From NCBI GenBank assembly GCA_021777565.1, contig JAJYDJ010000003.1, positions 1-64,000 of the forward strand: a stretch of 64,000 nt of DNA, given 5' to 3'. Source of the stretch: a bacterium (GTDB lineage: Bacteria > Patescibacteria > Microgenomatia > Levybacterales > UBA12049). Below, piece after piece: positions 19,223 through 29,358 of this stretch. A program made the translations under genes and the position numbers. A model generated the notes under the pieces. The model did no database searches. It was given only the letters and a program-made list of their open reading frames with translations, and was not told where the DNA came from. Numbering within the stretch: the stretch's first letter is position 1; each line of letters starts with the position of its first letter.

Positions 19223-20130
19223 AGGGATGTACGAATTTTTTGCTTTAATCGCATCAGAATTTTTTCTGATGTATTCTTGGCTGACTTGAGGGCAATTTCA
19301 CGGAACCAATACCCTAGCTCTTTCTGCAAGGCAAGAAACTCTTTCTCAACGCGTGTCAGGGTAACTGACTCTTGTGGCTCTGCAAATTTGATCATCTCCC
19401 ACTGTTTCAGAGCAATCATAAGAGAATAGACAGCGTCCAAAAGTGCAATAACTAACCCATGCAAACCATCCTTATATCCCTCCCATGCAAAGTATCTTCT
19501 CAGGAACTCTGCAAGAGGTGCTGTCAGCACACTCGTCCAAACAAATGGGACATCTTGCAATTCTTTTACTTTGACACTGGTATATCTATCCATTCTCAAA
19601 ATCCATTCAGTGACAGACGTATAATGATGATGAATAAGCGCATTATTCTCTATTGCTGGCACATTATATATTTCTGCATTAATTGTCGGCTTACTATGAA
19701 TTTCCGTGTGCCAAATGACACTTCCTTTTTTAAAGAGTCTGGGATGACGATCTGGCCAATACCCACTGTGCTCGATCCATTTGCCAAAAATCATATTTTT
19801 CCGAGGGATATTAACAACAACATTTCTTTCTTGTGCGTAGGTAACCATTTCTTCTAAGTTCTCAGGAGCCTCTTCATCTGCATCCAAAAAAAGCACCCAC
19901 TCATGTGTCGCATGGGTAAGCGCTTGCTCGCGTTGTGGCTCCACATACGGGATGAATTGTATCTGAATAACATTTTTTGTATGTTTTTTCGCGATTTTTA
20001 CTGTGTCATCAGTTGAGCCACTATCAAATACGATGATTTCATCAGCAGATGATGCTGACTTGATGGCACGCTCAATCACAGAGGCGCTGTTGCTGGTAAA
20101 AATTATTACTGAAAGATTAAGCTTCTTCAT
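19219..20130 (-). CDS. GT2 glycosyltransferase, WaaE-like
   Basis: 303 residues: LSVIIFTSNSASVIERAI, EIIVFDSGSTDDT, WVLFLDADEEAPE (DxD), then a HPRLFKKGSVIWH region and an amphipathic tail. Compared with its neighbour at 18464 it has about 45 extra C-terminal residues rich in charged helix. The start lies 14 bases inside the end of the flippase gene. Confidence 0.85.
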   Translation of the reverse strand: MKKLNLSVIIFTSNSASVIERAIKSASSADEIIVFDSGSTDDTVKIAKKHTKNVIQIQFIPYVEPQREQALTHATHEWVLFLDADEEAPENLEEMVTYAQERNVVVNIPRKNMIFGKWIEHSGYWPDRHPRLFKKGSVIWHTEIHSKPTINAEIYNVPAIENNALIHHHYTSVTEWILRMDRYTSVKVKELQDVPFVWTSVLTAPLAEFLRRYFAWEGYKDGLHGLVIALLDAVYSLMIALKQWEMIKFAEPQESVTLTRVEKEFLALQKELGYWFREIALKSAKNTSEKILMRLKQKIRTSL

Positions 20131-21589
20131 GGGCTAATTGCCTTCGTATAAATTGTATATCGTGGAGAATTTCCTGTCGAGCGAGAAGAAACAAACTCCC
20201 AAGATATACGAGAGAGAAAGAACCTCCGACAACTATCACTTGCACGTAGGAGAAATGCATCAGAGAATTTACTCCAAGACCAGCTAGAATAGCGATTGCG
20301 GTCGCGACAGCAGGTTTTACCGATGTCCATAACGAGAATTCAATCCATTTACGTGCAATCGGTAACAGGATGAAACTTGTTGATGAGACGACCAGAAGTG
20401 CCCCAGCAACTCCATTGTGCCCCCATAAGTGAGCACTAATCGGGACCAGCAGCCACGTCACAACTGTCCAGATGACCATAAAGACAAGTGTCACTTTGAT
20501 ATGTTTTACCGCGTTGAGTGCATTGGTTACTGGCGTTGTAATGGCACTAATTGCAGCAGCAGCAGCAAAAAGGATCAACGCAATAATAGCAGGCTCCCAA
20601 CGGTTATATTTGGGGATTATATAAATCAGTGAGATAAACAAGAAACATAGGAGACTAAGCCCTGGGAAGACAAGTCCTGCTACTAAGAAAATTGTACGAG
20701 AGAGTGCTACACCCAAGATCTTCGTGTCATGCTGCATCCGTGCAAATGATGGGAAACTGATACGAATTACGTTGTCCATAATCAGCCGCAGGGGTGCATA
20801 GGCCCACTTTTGAGCAAATCCTATATATCCAATAGCAGAAAGCGGTAGAATTTTCCCTAAGACGACGAGTAATAAATTGTCTTTTACCAATGCAAGGAAG
20901 CTATTCATTTGGAAAGGAATACCAAATGAAAGGAGATGTTTGGCAGCAACTTTTGAGAAAATGAAATGCGGTCTCCACGGTTTTACAACATAAATTGCGA
21001 TAAGTCCAGCAATGTCACGTGCAAGGATTGCAAAAACAAATGATTTTACTCCCCATCCCATAAGCGCAAGTACTACTACCACTGAGTCAAAAAATATTGC
21101 TTCAACCACTTGCGGGATAACTAAACGATCAAACCTGAGAACTCGCTCCAAAAGAATTGATGGAATTGTTTTGAGTGATGAGACAAAAAATGAAAACACT
21201 AACACGTAGTAGAGCCATAACCCATCAGTATTTAACTTATAAAATCCTTGAACAAAAGGACCTACCGCCACGGCAATAAGACTAACACTGATGACAAGAA
21301 TTTGCTGGAGATAGAATGTTGTATTTAAATCCTCTTCAGTAATATCCTCTTTCTTCTGGATCAGAGCCGCTGCCAGACCAATGTCTGAGAAATAGGCAAG
21401 AAATGCAATAACAGCAGTCGCAAGTGAATATACACCAATAGTTGCCGGAGAGAGGATAATGGTAAGCGTGAAGAATGCAACGAAATTAATTCCTTGAATA
21501 AAGAAACTTCGCGTGACAAGAGCCGCAATACCGGTAAGTGATCGACGAACGACCAACGCTACATCAAGCGCTTCAGGCAGGTTTTCCAT
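20117..21589 (-). CDS. Oligosaccharide flippase (Wzx/polysaccharide synthesis-type)
   Basis: 490 residues with 12-14 hydrophobic helices. N-terminal region RSFFIQGINFVAFFTLTIILSPATIGVYSLA and the SDIGLAAALIQKKEDITEEDLNTTFYLQQ loop match the polysaccharide flippase class (Polysacc_synt_3/MOP superfamily). It would turn lipid-linked glycan units from the cytoplasmic to the outer leaflet, linking the soluble GT2/GT4 enzymes to the GT-C enzymes encoded around it. It overlaps both neighbours. Confidence 0.88.
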   Translation of the reverse strand: MENLPEALDVALVVRRSLTGIAALVTRSFFIQGINFVAFFTLTIILSPATIGVYSLATAVIAFLAYFSDIGLAAALIQKKEDITEEDLNTTFYLQQILVISVSLIAVAVGPFVQGFYKLNTDGLWLYYVLVFSFFVSSLKTIPSILLERVLRFDRLVIPQVVEAIFFDSVVVVLALMGWGVKSFVFAILARDIAGLIAIYVVKPWRPHFIFSKVAAKHLLSFGIPFQMNSFLALVKDNLLLVVLGKILPLSAIGYIGFAQKWAYAPLRLIMDNVIRISFPSFARMQHDTKILGVALSRTIFLVAGLVFPGLSLLCFLFISLIYIIPKYNRWEPAIIALILFAAAAAISAITTPVTNALNAVKHIKVTLVFMVIWTVVTWLLVPISAHLWGHNGVAGALLVVSSTSFILLPIARKWIEFSLWTSVKPAVATAIAILAGLGVNSLMHFSYVQVIVVGGSFSLVYLGSLFLLARQEILHDIQFIRRQLAHEEA

Positions 21590-22286
21590 AGTTCAACTGC
21601 TTCCACAATTGAAAGCTCTCTCTGACAGCGCGAACAATCACCCGGATATTACCACCAGTCGACTCTCCAAACGTACGTGGATAGTGGTTAACCTCGACTT
21701 GGGCAATTTTCAAGTGCGCTTTCTTCGCTTTTGCCAGGATTTCAGTAGTAATCATTGCGCCATCTGATGACAGAGGCAAAAGCGCATTCAATGCTTTTCG
21801 AGTAAACAATTTAAATCCACAATCAATATCTTTAAAGTGGAAACCAAAGAAGAGATAATCCCAAATTTTCAGAAGCATCATCAACATGTGTCTTACTGGA
21901 TGATCATTTCTTTTTTTGCGATATCCGATCACCATATCAACACCATTCACTTTTGCAATCAATTTTTCTGCTTCTGAGAACTTAAATTGCCTGTCTCCAT
22001 CTGCAAAAATAACCAGATCATATTTTGCAGCTTCTAGCCCAGCTTTGAGAGCTCCACCATATCCCTTGTTAGGAACATTTTGGACAAATCGAAGATTCGG
22101 ATCAAGTTTCAGAAGTTTCTTTGCAACCGCTGCAGTCTTATCTTTGGACCCATCATCTACCATGATGATTTCCCATTTTTTGGCAAGTTTTTTTGCAACT
22201 GGTAGCGCTTCTTCTACCACTGCTTCTATGTTTTTTTCTTCATTATAAAATGGGAAGAAAATAGATAATTCATCTACTTTTGTCAT
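21573..22286 (-). CDS. GT2 polyprenyl-phosphate glycosyltransferase (DPM1-like)
   Basis: 237 residues from ATG 22286. LSIFFPFYNEEKNIEAVV, WEIIMVDDGSKDKT, GYGGALKAGLEAA, LVIFADGDRQF (DxD) and KDIDCGFKLFTRKAL are the ordered motifs of the DPM1/DPG synthase group. There are no C-terminal membrane segments. It charges a polyprenyl phosphate with a hexose, the donor needed by the surrounding GT-C proteins. The frame could extend upstream, but a TACAAT box 13 bases before ATG 22286 supports the shorter start. Confidence 0.87.
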   Translation of the reverse strand: MTKVDELSIFFPFYNEEKNIEAVVEEALPVAKKLAKKWEIIMVDDGSKDKTAAVAKKLLKLDPNLRFVQNVPNKGYGGALKAGLEAAKYDLVIFADGDRQFKFSEAEKLIAKVNGVDMVIGYRKKRNDHPVRHMLMMLLKIWDYLFFGFHFKDIDCGFKLFTRKALNALLPLSSDGAMITTEILAKAKKAHLKIAQVEVNHYPRTFGESTGGNIRVIVRAVRESFQLWKQLNYGKPA

Positions 22287-22297
22287 AGTGCTTACTT

Positions 22298-24010
22298 TTA
22301 TTGTACATGCCTCTTGGCAAAAATGCCAGAGATCAAAATACATATTATTAATGTGATTAGACTCACCATATCTGCAACCAGTCGAGGCGATGTTTCACGA
22401 AATACGGCCACGATACTATGCTCTCCAGTAGGTACCGAGACAGTAAGCAGATGGAGAGGATTATTTGTATCGGGAGTTACCTGTCTTCCGTCAACAAACA
22501 CCATCCACCCAGGATATGCGAATGTATTTATTCGTATAGTTGCCTGTGAGGTGGCGTGAATGAGAAACGATTTATCTGCTGCTGTGTTTTTTTGTGTGAG
22601 AATCGTCGCTTTGCCAGAGAGAATGATCGCTGGTGAGGAAGCAATAGTATCAGGAGTAATAGCCACCAGTGTCGTGTTTATGTCTGATTTCACTGTTCTC
22701 ACTTCTTTTGGAACATATTCATAGGATGAACGCGAGATGCGCCAGGCAATATCCTGATATGACGTGTAGTCTTTATCGGATTTTGACAGATAATTTTCCG
22801 GATGCATATTCCCTGCCATCAGCCCTATTGAGATACATCCAATGAGGATTGCAGCCACCCATGCGCCCTTTTGAGAGAAACGTCCTATCTGCCATACTAC
22901 TACACCGGTAAGACTTGACGAGAACAACGCACTAAACAATAAGAAACGCCATGGGAATTGTATATAGGCAAATGGCTTTATCATGTTCCAGAGGAACAAT
23001 GACTTTGAGGTTGTAAGCCATGTCGCAACAAAAAGATTTAGGAATAGGAAAAGAATAAATCCTGTTTTCTCTTTCTTCCCTTTAAGCCATGCAACAAGAA
23101 GTAACAGCAGTGCGACACCACTTGCAATAAGATGCATCTTCCCTATTTCAAAGGATAATTGGTCAGAGCACTCTGGTATGGATGCCCCATACCCCCATGG
23201 ACCAGTCCAAAGCTGCTTGAGACAAACAAAATGGAGTTGGTAACTGGCAAGATCTTTGGTCAGAATTGCATCAACCAGTGTGTATTGTTTATCAACAAGA
23301 GACGGTAGCCAGAAATAGGCAGTGAGTCCAAGGGCGATACCACCGGCAACAATATACCAAAGGATGACTTTTTTCCACTCAGTACGCTTCTCAAAAAGGG
23401 TCCAGCACATATATCCGGCAATAAACACACTTGCTTGCATGGCAATAAGATCATGAGTGAGAAGTACAAAACTCAGAAGTATACCGGTGATAAGTGTCCA
23501 CTTCCACGTCTTTTTTTCGCTCAGCATATCAAATGACCAAAAGACTGCCGGTATCCATACAAACGAGAAGAATTCTGCAAATGCGCCACGGACATATAAA
23601 TCAACGGCATGATACGGTGCATACGTGTACAGTGTCGCCGCAACAAGTCCAGGGACAGTGCCAAAACGTTTCCTGATCCAAAGGAACATAAAGAGTGCAG
23701 ATAAAACAAACCCCAACCCCATGACAATTTTCGTACTATCTATATAACCAAATCCCAGACTGTGCACGAGAAATCCAAGGTAATATACCAATGGAGGATA
23801 AAAATCAAAGAGTGCATATCCATAGCCAAACCCTAAGTCTGGAACCCAACGAGGGGGGAGTTGTCCTTGATGCAGAATCTGCGTCAGTTCATACAGTCGC
23901 GCAATCTGCTGATCATCATGCATGGTAAAAAATCCACTGTGGAAAAGTGGTAGCAGTGCTACCGCACTCATGACAGCAAAGAAAATAATATACAGAACAA
24001 GTTTTTTCAT
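22298..24010 (-). CDS. PTPS-related / YfhO-like membrane protein
   Basis: 570 residues. The first loop FTMHDDQQIARLYELTQIL and QLPPRWVPDLGFGYGYALFDFYPP are the signature of the PTPS-related membrane family. The APYHAVDLYVRGAFAEF loop is nearly the same as APYRMVDAYVRGDIGEN in the 463 gene. The C-terminal module has AYPGWMVFVDGRQV and one last helix. ATG 24010 was chosen because it follows AAGGAGA and overlaps the upstream stop. Confidence 0.82.
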   Translation of the reverse strand: MKKLVLYIIFFAVMSAVALLPLFHSGFFTMHDDQQIARLYELTQILHQGQLPPRWVPDLGFGYGYALFDFYPPLVYYLGFLVHSLGFGYIDSTKIVMGLGFVLSALFMFLWIRKRFGTVPGLVAATLYTYAPYHAVDLYVRGAFAEFFSFVWIPAVFWSFDMLSEKKTWKWTLITGILLSFVLLTHDLIAMQASVFIAGYMCWTLFEKRTEWKKVILWYIVAGGIALGLTAYFWLPSLVDKQYTLVDAILTKDLASYQLHFVCLKQLWTGPWGYGASIPECSDQLSFEIGKMHLIASGVALLLLLVAWLKGKKEKTGFILFLFLNLFVATWLTTSKSLFLWNMIKPFAYIQFPWRFLLFSALFSSSLTGVVVWQIGRFSQKGAWVAAILIGCISIGLMAGNMHPENYLSKSDKDYTSYQDIAWRISRSSYEYVPKEVRTVKSDINTTLVAITPDTIASSPAIILSGKATILTQKNTAADKSFLIHATSQATIRINTFAYPGWMVFVDGRQVTPDTNNPLHLLTVSVPTGEHSIVAVFRETSPRLVADMVSLITLIICILISGIFAKRHVQ

Positions 24011-25512
24011 ACATTTTTTCTCCTTACCATAGTATACACACACAAAGCGACAAAACTCAGACACGTGATACCATCAGAAAGAAGCTGTATGGCAGTTTCT
24101 TTCATCTTCAAGATAACCATATGATCTCCTTGAGGGAGAGTAAACGACACAAGACCCGTAGAAGTATCACGAACTACTAACGCATTTCCATCACTGTGAA
24201 CTTGCCACCCAGGGTAATTATATTTGTGAAGAACTACGACACTTTCCTGTCTCGCGTGAACTTGAAAGCTCTCGCTGTTGCCACGAGAGACAAAATTATC
24301 GATTGTTGCTGCACCAGTCGCAATACTCACATCAGGCATCGCGTCATGGGAAAGTATATGTGCACCTTTTGGCAGATATTCATTTCTGGTAGTGGTAGAA
24401 CTTTCATTTGTGGTATAGAACCCATCAGGAAGATTTCGTATCGCTTGAGGCTTATAGAACCAAACAACAAGAATACTCGCACCGACTGCGAGAATCAGTA
24501 CACTGATATGCAATTTTTTGGGTAGCCAGTGTAATACATATGCACTCACAAACGTTACACTCATAATGAGAATCGAGAGGAATCGCATTGGGAATTGAAC
24601 GTATTTCAGAAGAAGATGCTGCGTCCACAGAGAAGATGACCCTGACCACATGAGTACACAGATAAGTACTGATATACCTATCCAGACCAGTGGGATATAT
24701 GCATTCTTTTTTACACAAAGCCAATAGCCAAAGACAGCGAGAAGAAGTATCCCTATCAACTCTATGGAAGAGATCACAAATGCCGGTGCGTCAGCAACAG
24801 CGGTTGTCCCAAATTGTGTAAATTTTTGGTCAAGAAGTGCTGGCAAAATAAAAAACATCGCCATGCCAATGCCAAAAATAAAGGGAAGTATAACGGTATT
24901 CCATGTACGATACGTTAACAGACCATAAACAAACACACAGGGGAGAAAGAGAAGAGCTAACGTATTGTGCGCTAAAAGTAATAGAGCAATGCCAATAGAA
25001 ATCCACCAGATACTTTTTCTTTCGATACTCCATAAAATAAACGGAACTATTGCAAGAGAAAGCATTTCTCCAAGGCTGCCCCTTTGATTTAGATCGGTCA
25101 GATGATAAGGAAAATACAAATAGAATAACGAGCCAATCAGGGAGACGACAAAAGAGAATCGTTTCTCAAGCCAAAGGAAACAAAACAGTCCTGAAAGAAG
25201 AAAACTTGCCACGAATAACAGCTTTACGATAATTACAAATGACAATCCAAAGATATGCAAAAAAGATCCTGCATAGAGATATAATGGGTAGAGAAAATCT
25301 GCCACCGGATATCCATATCCATTCATCAACCTGGCAACAAATCGCACTGGGAGTTCTCCTCCACGAAGCGTTTCATAAAACGCAGAGAGGCGAATAATCA
25401 TCCAATCCCCATCATCGGTGACAGGGAATCCTGGCAAAAACCAGAAAAAAGTTCCCGGGACACCAAGGAGCAATGGGAGGATGATGCGACGAAATATATT
25501 CATTTTCTCCAT
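24007..25512 (-). CDS. PTPS-related / YfhO-like membrane protein
   Basis: 501 residues. It has VTDDGDWMIIRLSAFYETL and LMNGYGYPVADFLYPLYLYAG in the first loop, FPYHLTDLNQRGSLGEM in a second, and the C-terminal module NYPGWQVHSDGNALV followed by a helix. It is a third member of the same family in this cluster. The start at 25512 overlaps the upstream stop as TAATG; an alternative ATG lies nine bases further in (25503). Confidence 0.8.
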   Translation of the reverse strand: MEKMNIFRRIILPLLLGVPGTFFWFLPGFPVTDDGDWMIIRLSAFYETLRGGELPVRFVARLMNGYGYPVADFLYPLYLYAGSFLHIFGLSFVIIVKLLFVASFLLSGLFCFLWLEKRFSFVVSLIGSLFYLYFPYHLTDLNQRGSLGEMLSLAIVPFILWSIERKSIWWISIGIALLLLAHNTLALLFLPCVFVYGLLTYRTWNTVILPFIFGIGMAMFFILPALLDQKFTQFGTTAVADAPAFVISSIELIGILLLAVFGYWLCVKKNAYIPLVWIGISVLICVLMWSGSSSLWTQHLLLKYVQFPMRFLSILIMSVTFVSAYVLHWLPKKLHISVLILAVGASILVVWFYKPQAIRNLPDGFYTTNESSTTTRNEYLPKGAHILSHDAMPDVSIATGAATIDNFVSRGNSESFQVHARQESVVVLHKYNYPGWQVHSDGNALVVRDTSTGLVSFTLPQGDHMVILKMKETAIQLLSDGITCLSFVALCVYTMVRRKNV

Positions 25513-27842
25513 TAATTCCCTTTCTTGTTTCTGAGCCACCACAGGTAGAACATACCAGCAAAAAAAGTGAGTGCCATGATTATGAATCCTTTCATAATAT
25601 ATGCAGATTTATATTCAAAAGTGACTGTGTGCGTGCCTGCTGGGAGTGCTATCGCCCGAAGTGCCACATCAGCCCTGATGATTTGTGCCGGCTTTCCATC
25701 AATGGACGCTACCCAATCAGGATAATATGAATCTGAGAGAAAGAGAAGCGTATTTGCACTAGTTGATGCTTGGATCGTAACCTTCTGTGGACTATATGCA
25801 ACAATTTGTGCAGTGCCTGTTGCCATTCTATCAATTGAGAGTTGTGGAGCACTTGCAAGCACAAGGTCTTTTGAATTTGTATCATGATAAAAATCATAAA
25901 TCGCCCTCGCATCGCTGGATTCCACATGATACTCAGAGGTCAAAAACACCCTTGGTAACACATCATTATTTTCATAGACCTGCCAATGCGTATTGGTATA
26001 GCTCAAATGGTATTGCGATTCTGGGAATGTCTCTGTATCTGCAGATGGATTATCAGTCCTATTGATAATATATTTCACACCTAAGATATCAAAAAGTCTT
26101 TTTCTGTATACATTCTCTTTGAGGTCTGAGGGGCCATATCCTGGAGCGATGTTTGCATCAGGGCGTGGCACTATCTCTCCTAGCATCCCCTTTTCTGAAG
26201 AAGCAAGAAGCATGCCATACCATTTGTTGTGGAGTGGATCTTCACCCTCAGGTGCATAGAGCCCTTCCATGGTCTCTATATTTGGTGTTATATACCCATC
26301 CCCATATCCCCAAAATCTATACAGTCCCTGATGTGTCTTTAGATACGAGAGAATGTCTGTAGATGGATAAAAAAACTGAGACGGGGCAAATGGAGTGATT
26401 TTCTGAAAGAAGAAAAACAGATCACCAATCAAAAGACACAGAAGCAAAACTTTACCAAATGTTTCAAATTTTTTAAGTACGAAAAGCCCACCAAGCGTCC
26501 CAAGAAGAAGCGCCGTAGGAAGAATCATACCTTTCTTGAGCACCTGCGCATGTTCCGAAAGAGAGGTATGCCCAGCGAGAAATGCTCCCCCCCATAGGAC
26601 AATCACTGCGACAATTAATACCCCTATAAAACGTTTTGGGAATTTTTTCATCTGGATAAATGAATCAACACCATATGCCCCGAGTACCGCTAAACAAAAT
26701 AAAAATACTGACAACATGCGCGTTGGGACACTGGTGGAGATCATGGGGATAGGTAATTTGTAAAAATATGCCATGCCAGGCAGTTGTAGCGTCAAAACAA
26801 GCACTATTCCAGCAAGCCACATAAACATTTTTTGAATGACATCTTTTTTAGAGAAAAAAGAATACATGCTCAATACGAGAATTACCATCCCAGGATACAT
26901 AACCCGTTCAATATAGGTAAAAGGCAAAAATGAAGTCTGCGTAGCAGGGTTCCCAAAATAATCTGGAGCAAAGATAGTTGCCAAAAGATACCACGGGTTA
27001 AGAAGAAACTCAATCTGACTTGTGGTATAGGCACCGCGTGTAGAAATAGAGAAAACACCATAGGTCAATAAGAGCTGGATAGCACCAAACCCCACTGGGA
27101 GGAGGAAAAGAGGAAGGGTTCTGTACACCTTTTTCCAACTGTCACTCACAACGATGGTGAAAAGAGCGCAGATAACCATCATATAGAAAAACCCTTGAAT
27201 GTACCCTGCTAAAAAAGCGATTGTGGCGGTAACAATAAATCCTATTGCAGAGGCAACTGATTGCGTACGGGCAAATCGATAGAGAAAAAGCAGCATGAGA
27301 GGCAACCATAAAAACGTCCCTCCAATATTGCCATATTCTATCCATACAATCATATAAGATGAGAAGGCAAACCCTACCCCACCGATGAGTGATGCCAGAT
27401 AACTTTTCTGTAATTCACGAAGAAACAAAAACATGAATATCGCCGCAAGCACTGGTTGAGAAAAGATAAAAAGATCCCACCCTTGTACAAAAGGAAAGAT
27501 AAAGAAAACAATATTAACGGGATAAAATACGGCTGACTGGAAATTCTGTAAAAGAATCCCTCCTGAAAAATTGTAAGGATTCCACAACGGGAGCCTCCCC
27601 TGCTTCATCTCTGTGATAGAAAAATGTTTCCACGGGGCTAATTCGCGTAGAACATCCCTATCTTGTCCCTTGGATGGATAGCCACCAGGAGCATATCCCA
27701 AAAATGAGTCTGCCTTATATGGATTTTCATGCATTAATAAATCACCAGGGAAAGGCATATATCCTTTCACTATCATTGGATAAAAAAACATGAGACAAAT
27801 ACCAATCAAAAGAAGAATTGAAAGTATATTTTTCTTTTCCAT
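25512..27842 (-). CDS. YfhO family membrane protein
   Basis: 776 residues. LAPWKHFSITEMKQGRLPLWNPYNFSGGILLQNFQSA and APDYFGNPATQTSFL are the two strongest YfhO signatures. The C-terminal module YYPDWVASIDGKPAQI is followed by a final helix and basic tail. It is transcribed with the two PTPS-related genes that follow. A surface glycosylation role is inferred. Confidence 0.87.
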   Translation of the reverse strand: MEKKNILSILLLIGICLMFFYPMIVKGYMPFPGDLLMHENPYKADSFLGYAPGGYPSKGQDRDVLRELAPWKHFSITEMKQGRLPLWNPYNFSGGILLQNFQSAVFYPVNIVFFIFPFVQGWDLFIFSQPVLAAIFMFLFLRELQKSYLASLIGGVGFAFSSYMIVWIEYGNIGGTFLWLPLMLLFLYRFARTQSVASAIGFIVTATIAFLAGYIQGFFYMMVICALFTIVVSDSWKKVYRTLPLFLLPVGFGAIQLLLTYGVFSISTRGAYTTSQIEFLLNPWYLLATIFAPDYFGNPATQTSFLPFTYIERVMYPGMVILVLSMYSFFSKKDVIQKMFMWLAGIVLVLTLQLPGMAYFYKLPIPMISTSVPTRMLSVFLFCLAVLGAYGVDSFIQMKKFPKRFIGVLIVAVIVLWGGAFLAGHTSLSEHAQVLKKGMILPTALLLGTLGGLFVLKKFETFGKVLLLCLLIGDLFFFFQKITPFAPSQFFYPSTDILSYLKTHQGLYRFWGYGDGYITPNIETMEGLYAPEGEDPLHNKWYGMLLASSEKGMLGEIVPRPDANIAPGYGPSDLKENVYRKRLFDILGVKYIINRTDNPSADTETFPESQYHLSYTNTHWQVYENNDVLPRVFLTSEYHVESSDARAIYDFYHDTNSKDLVLASAPQLSIDRMATGTAQIVAYSPQKVTIQASTSANTLLFLSDSYYPDWVASIDGKPAQIIRADVALRAIALPAGTHTVTFEYKSAYIMKGFIIMALTFFAGMFYLWWLRNKKGN

Positions 27843-27848
27843 ATACTT

Positions 27849-29342
27849 CTAGGGAAGAACCCGATAGACATGTAAGTAATTTGTCCCGATACCTTTTTGG
27901 TATTTTGCAATCAACTGCACATGCCAAGCAGGAGGAGGTGCCTGAGTTTGGTTGAGTACATAAAATACAGGCATCACTTTTGCTTTATCCAGTAGATCTT
28001 GTGGCATTGTTGATGGAGTTGGCCAGATACCACGCTTTTCTAGATTTGGATTCCCATTCTGGTATAACTCAAGCATAATTGTTGGCACGGACCCAAAAGT
28101 TCCTTCCGTAGCTACATAAATTTTTTCGTGTTTAGATAGTTCACCGAAATAGGCATTGATTTCTCGTGCTCCACCACCGGCGGGCCAGTCATTAATATAT
28201 TGATTGAGATCAGATTCAGGGATAGGCGCATGTGCAAAGTCAGTTACTATTTTAAAGTCAGCATATCCCCACTGAGCAAACAATACGAGACAAACAAGGA
28301 CAAAAAGCCACACATTTTTTACTTTCATCCGTATCCAATCAATAGCAAGTGCCATGATTGGAAGGAGTGAGATAACCATGGCCAGTTCCCATCTGGCATA
28401 AATTGTTCTTCCAAAGAAGGATAGATATATAAATGGACTCGCGAACCAGATTACCAAGATTATTTTTTCTTTCCAGAACTGTCTCTCAACAATAAGACCA
28501 AGTGCTAATACCGCTGTCATAACGATACCTGTGTACACAAATGCCCACTCGGAAAGTCCATGAAAATTCCCAACAAAGTGTAACAATGGATGATGAATCC
28601 ACTGACCCAATGGATATACAAAAGTTTGATTCTTTAAATTAATAATGTAGAAATATTGTGAGAGACGAAGGGTGTTGTAGAAAAAAAGTGCTATAGCACT
28701 GGCAAGACCTGCAAAGCCCACCCATTTTAACAGTTGTTGTTTAACATGCTTCTGAGTGAAATCAAAAGACAGAAGTGTTACCGGAAATAATGCAAGGTTG
28801 AAAAATGCATTGGATTTATTTAGGACACCAAATCCGACAACAAATCCTATCACCCATGGCATATATGATTTGAGCCTTTTGGCAAGAAGAATTTCAAGCC
28901 AGATAGACCATGGGACAAAGGTAGCAACCAATCCATCATAAAGAGCCATACGATCCAAAACGAGTGCAAATGGATAGAGTATGTAAAGTAAACTTGCCAA
29001 AACCGCCACTGATGTTTTTTTAAATACTTCTTTGGTCAGGAAGAAAAGTCCTAAAGCAGAGAATACTCCTGCGCCTACTGAGGAGAGTCGCCCTGCAAGG
29101 ATTGGATCATGCACCACTCGCATAACAGACATAACAATCCAGACAAAGAGAGGTTGCTTACCATCAGTGAGTGAAATGTAACGCCATGAAGCATCGTTGA
29201 GTGCTATTTGACTCCACCTGATATAAATTGATTCATCGGTAAAAAGAGGCAACGTCATGATATTGGTTAACCGTAGCACGGAGTACAGAAGAGCAAAAAG
29301 AAGGATGACAGGGATATACCAAAATTTCTTAAGTGTGCTCAT
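27849..29342 (-). CDS. GT39 (PMT_2-like) membrane glycosyltransferase
   Basis: 497 residues. LPLFTDESIYIRWSQIAL carries the DE pair, followed by LTDGKQPLFVWIV and AGRLSSVGAGVFSALGLFFL, which are standard PMT_2 features. ATG 29342 (MSTLKK) is preferred over a longer frame because an extended -10 sits six bases upstream. The C-terminal 120 residues are soluble and hold the sequence GTNYLHVYRVLP at the end. It uses polyprenyl-phosphate-sugar donors by family. Confidence 0.83.
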   Translation of the reverse strand: MSTLKKFWYIPVILLFALLYSVLRLTNIMTLPLFTDESIYIRWSQIALNDASWRYISLTDGKQPLFVWIVMSVMRVVHDPILAGRLSSVGAGVFSALGLFFLTKEVFKKTSVAVLASLLYILYPFALVLDRMALYDGLVATFVPWSIWLEILLAKRLKSYMPWVIGFVVGFGVLNKSNAFFNLALFPVTLLSFDFTQKHVKQQLLKWVGFAGLASAIALFFYNTLRLSQYFYIINLKNQTFVYPLGQWIHHPLLHFVGNFHGLSEWAFVYTGIVMTAVLALGLIVERQFWKEKIILVIWFASPFIYLSFFGRTIYARWELAMVISLLPIMALAIDWIRMKVKNVWLFVLVCLVLFAQWGYADFKIVTDFAHAPIPESDLNQYINDWPAGGGAREINAYFGELSKHEKIYVATEGTFGSVPTIMLELYQNGNPNLEKRGIWPTPSTMPQDLLDKAKVMPVFYVLNQTQAPPPAWHVQLIAKYQKGIGTNYLHVYRVLP

Positions 29343-29348
29343 ATCTTG

Positions 29349-29357
29349 AGTATAGCA
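29349..29357 (-). promoter_or_regulatory. Extended -10 promoter, leaderless start for 29342 gene
   Basis: On the minus strand TGC-TATACT (hexamer 29349-29354), then six bases, then ATG 29342. The promoter sits just past the end of the upstream gene. The spacing equals that of the 15840 promoter and of the phage leaderless promoters. Confidence 0.6.
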
Positions 29358-29358
29358 A

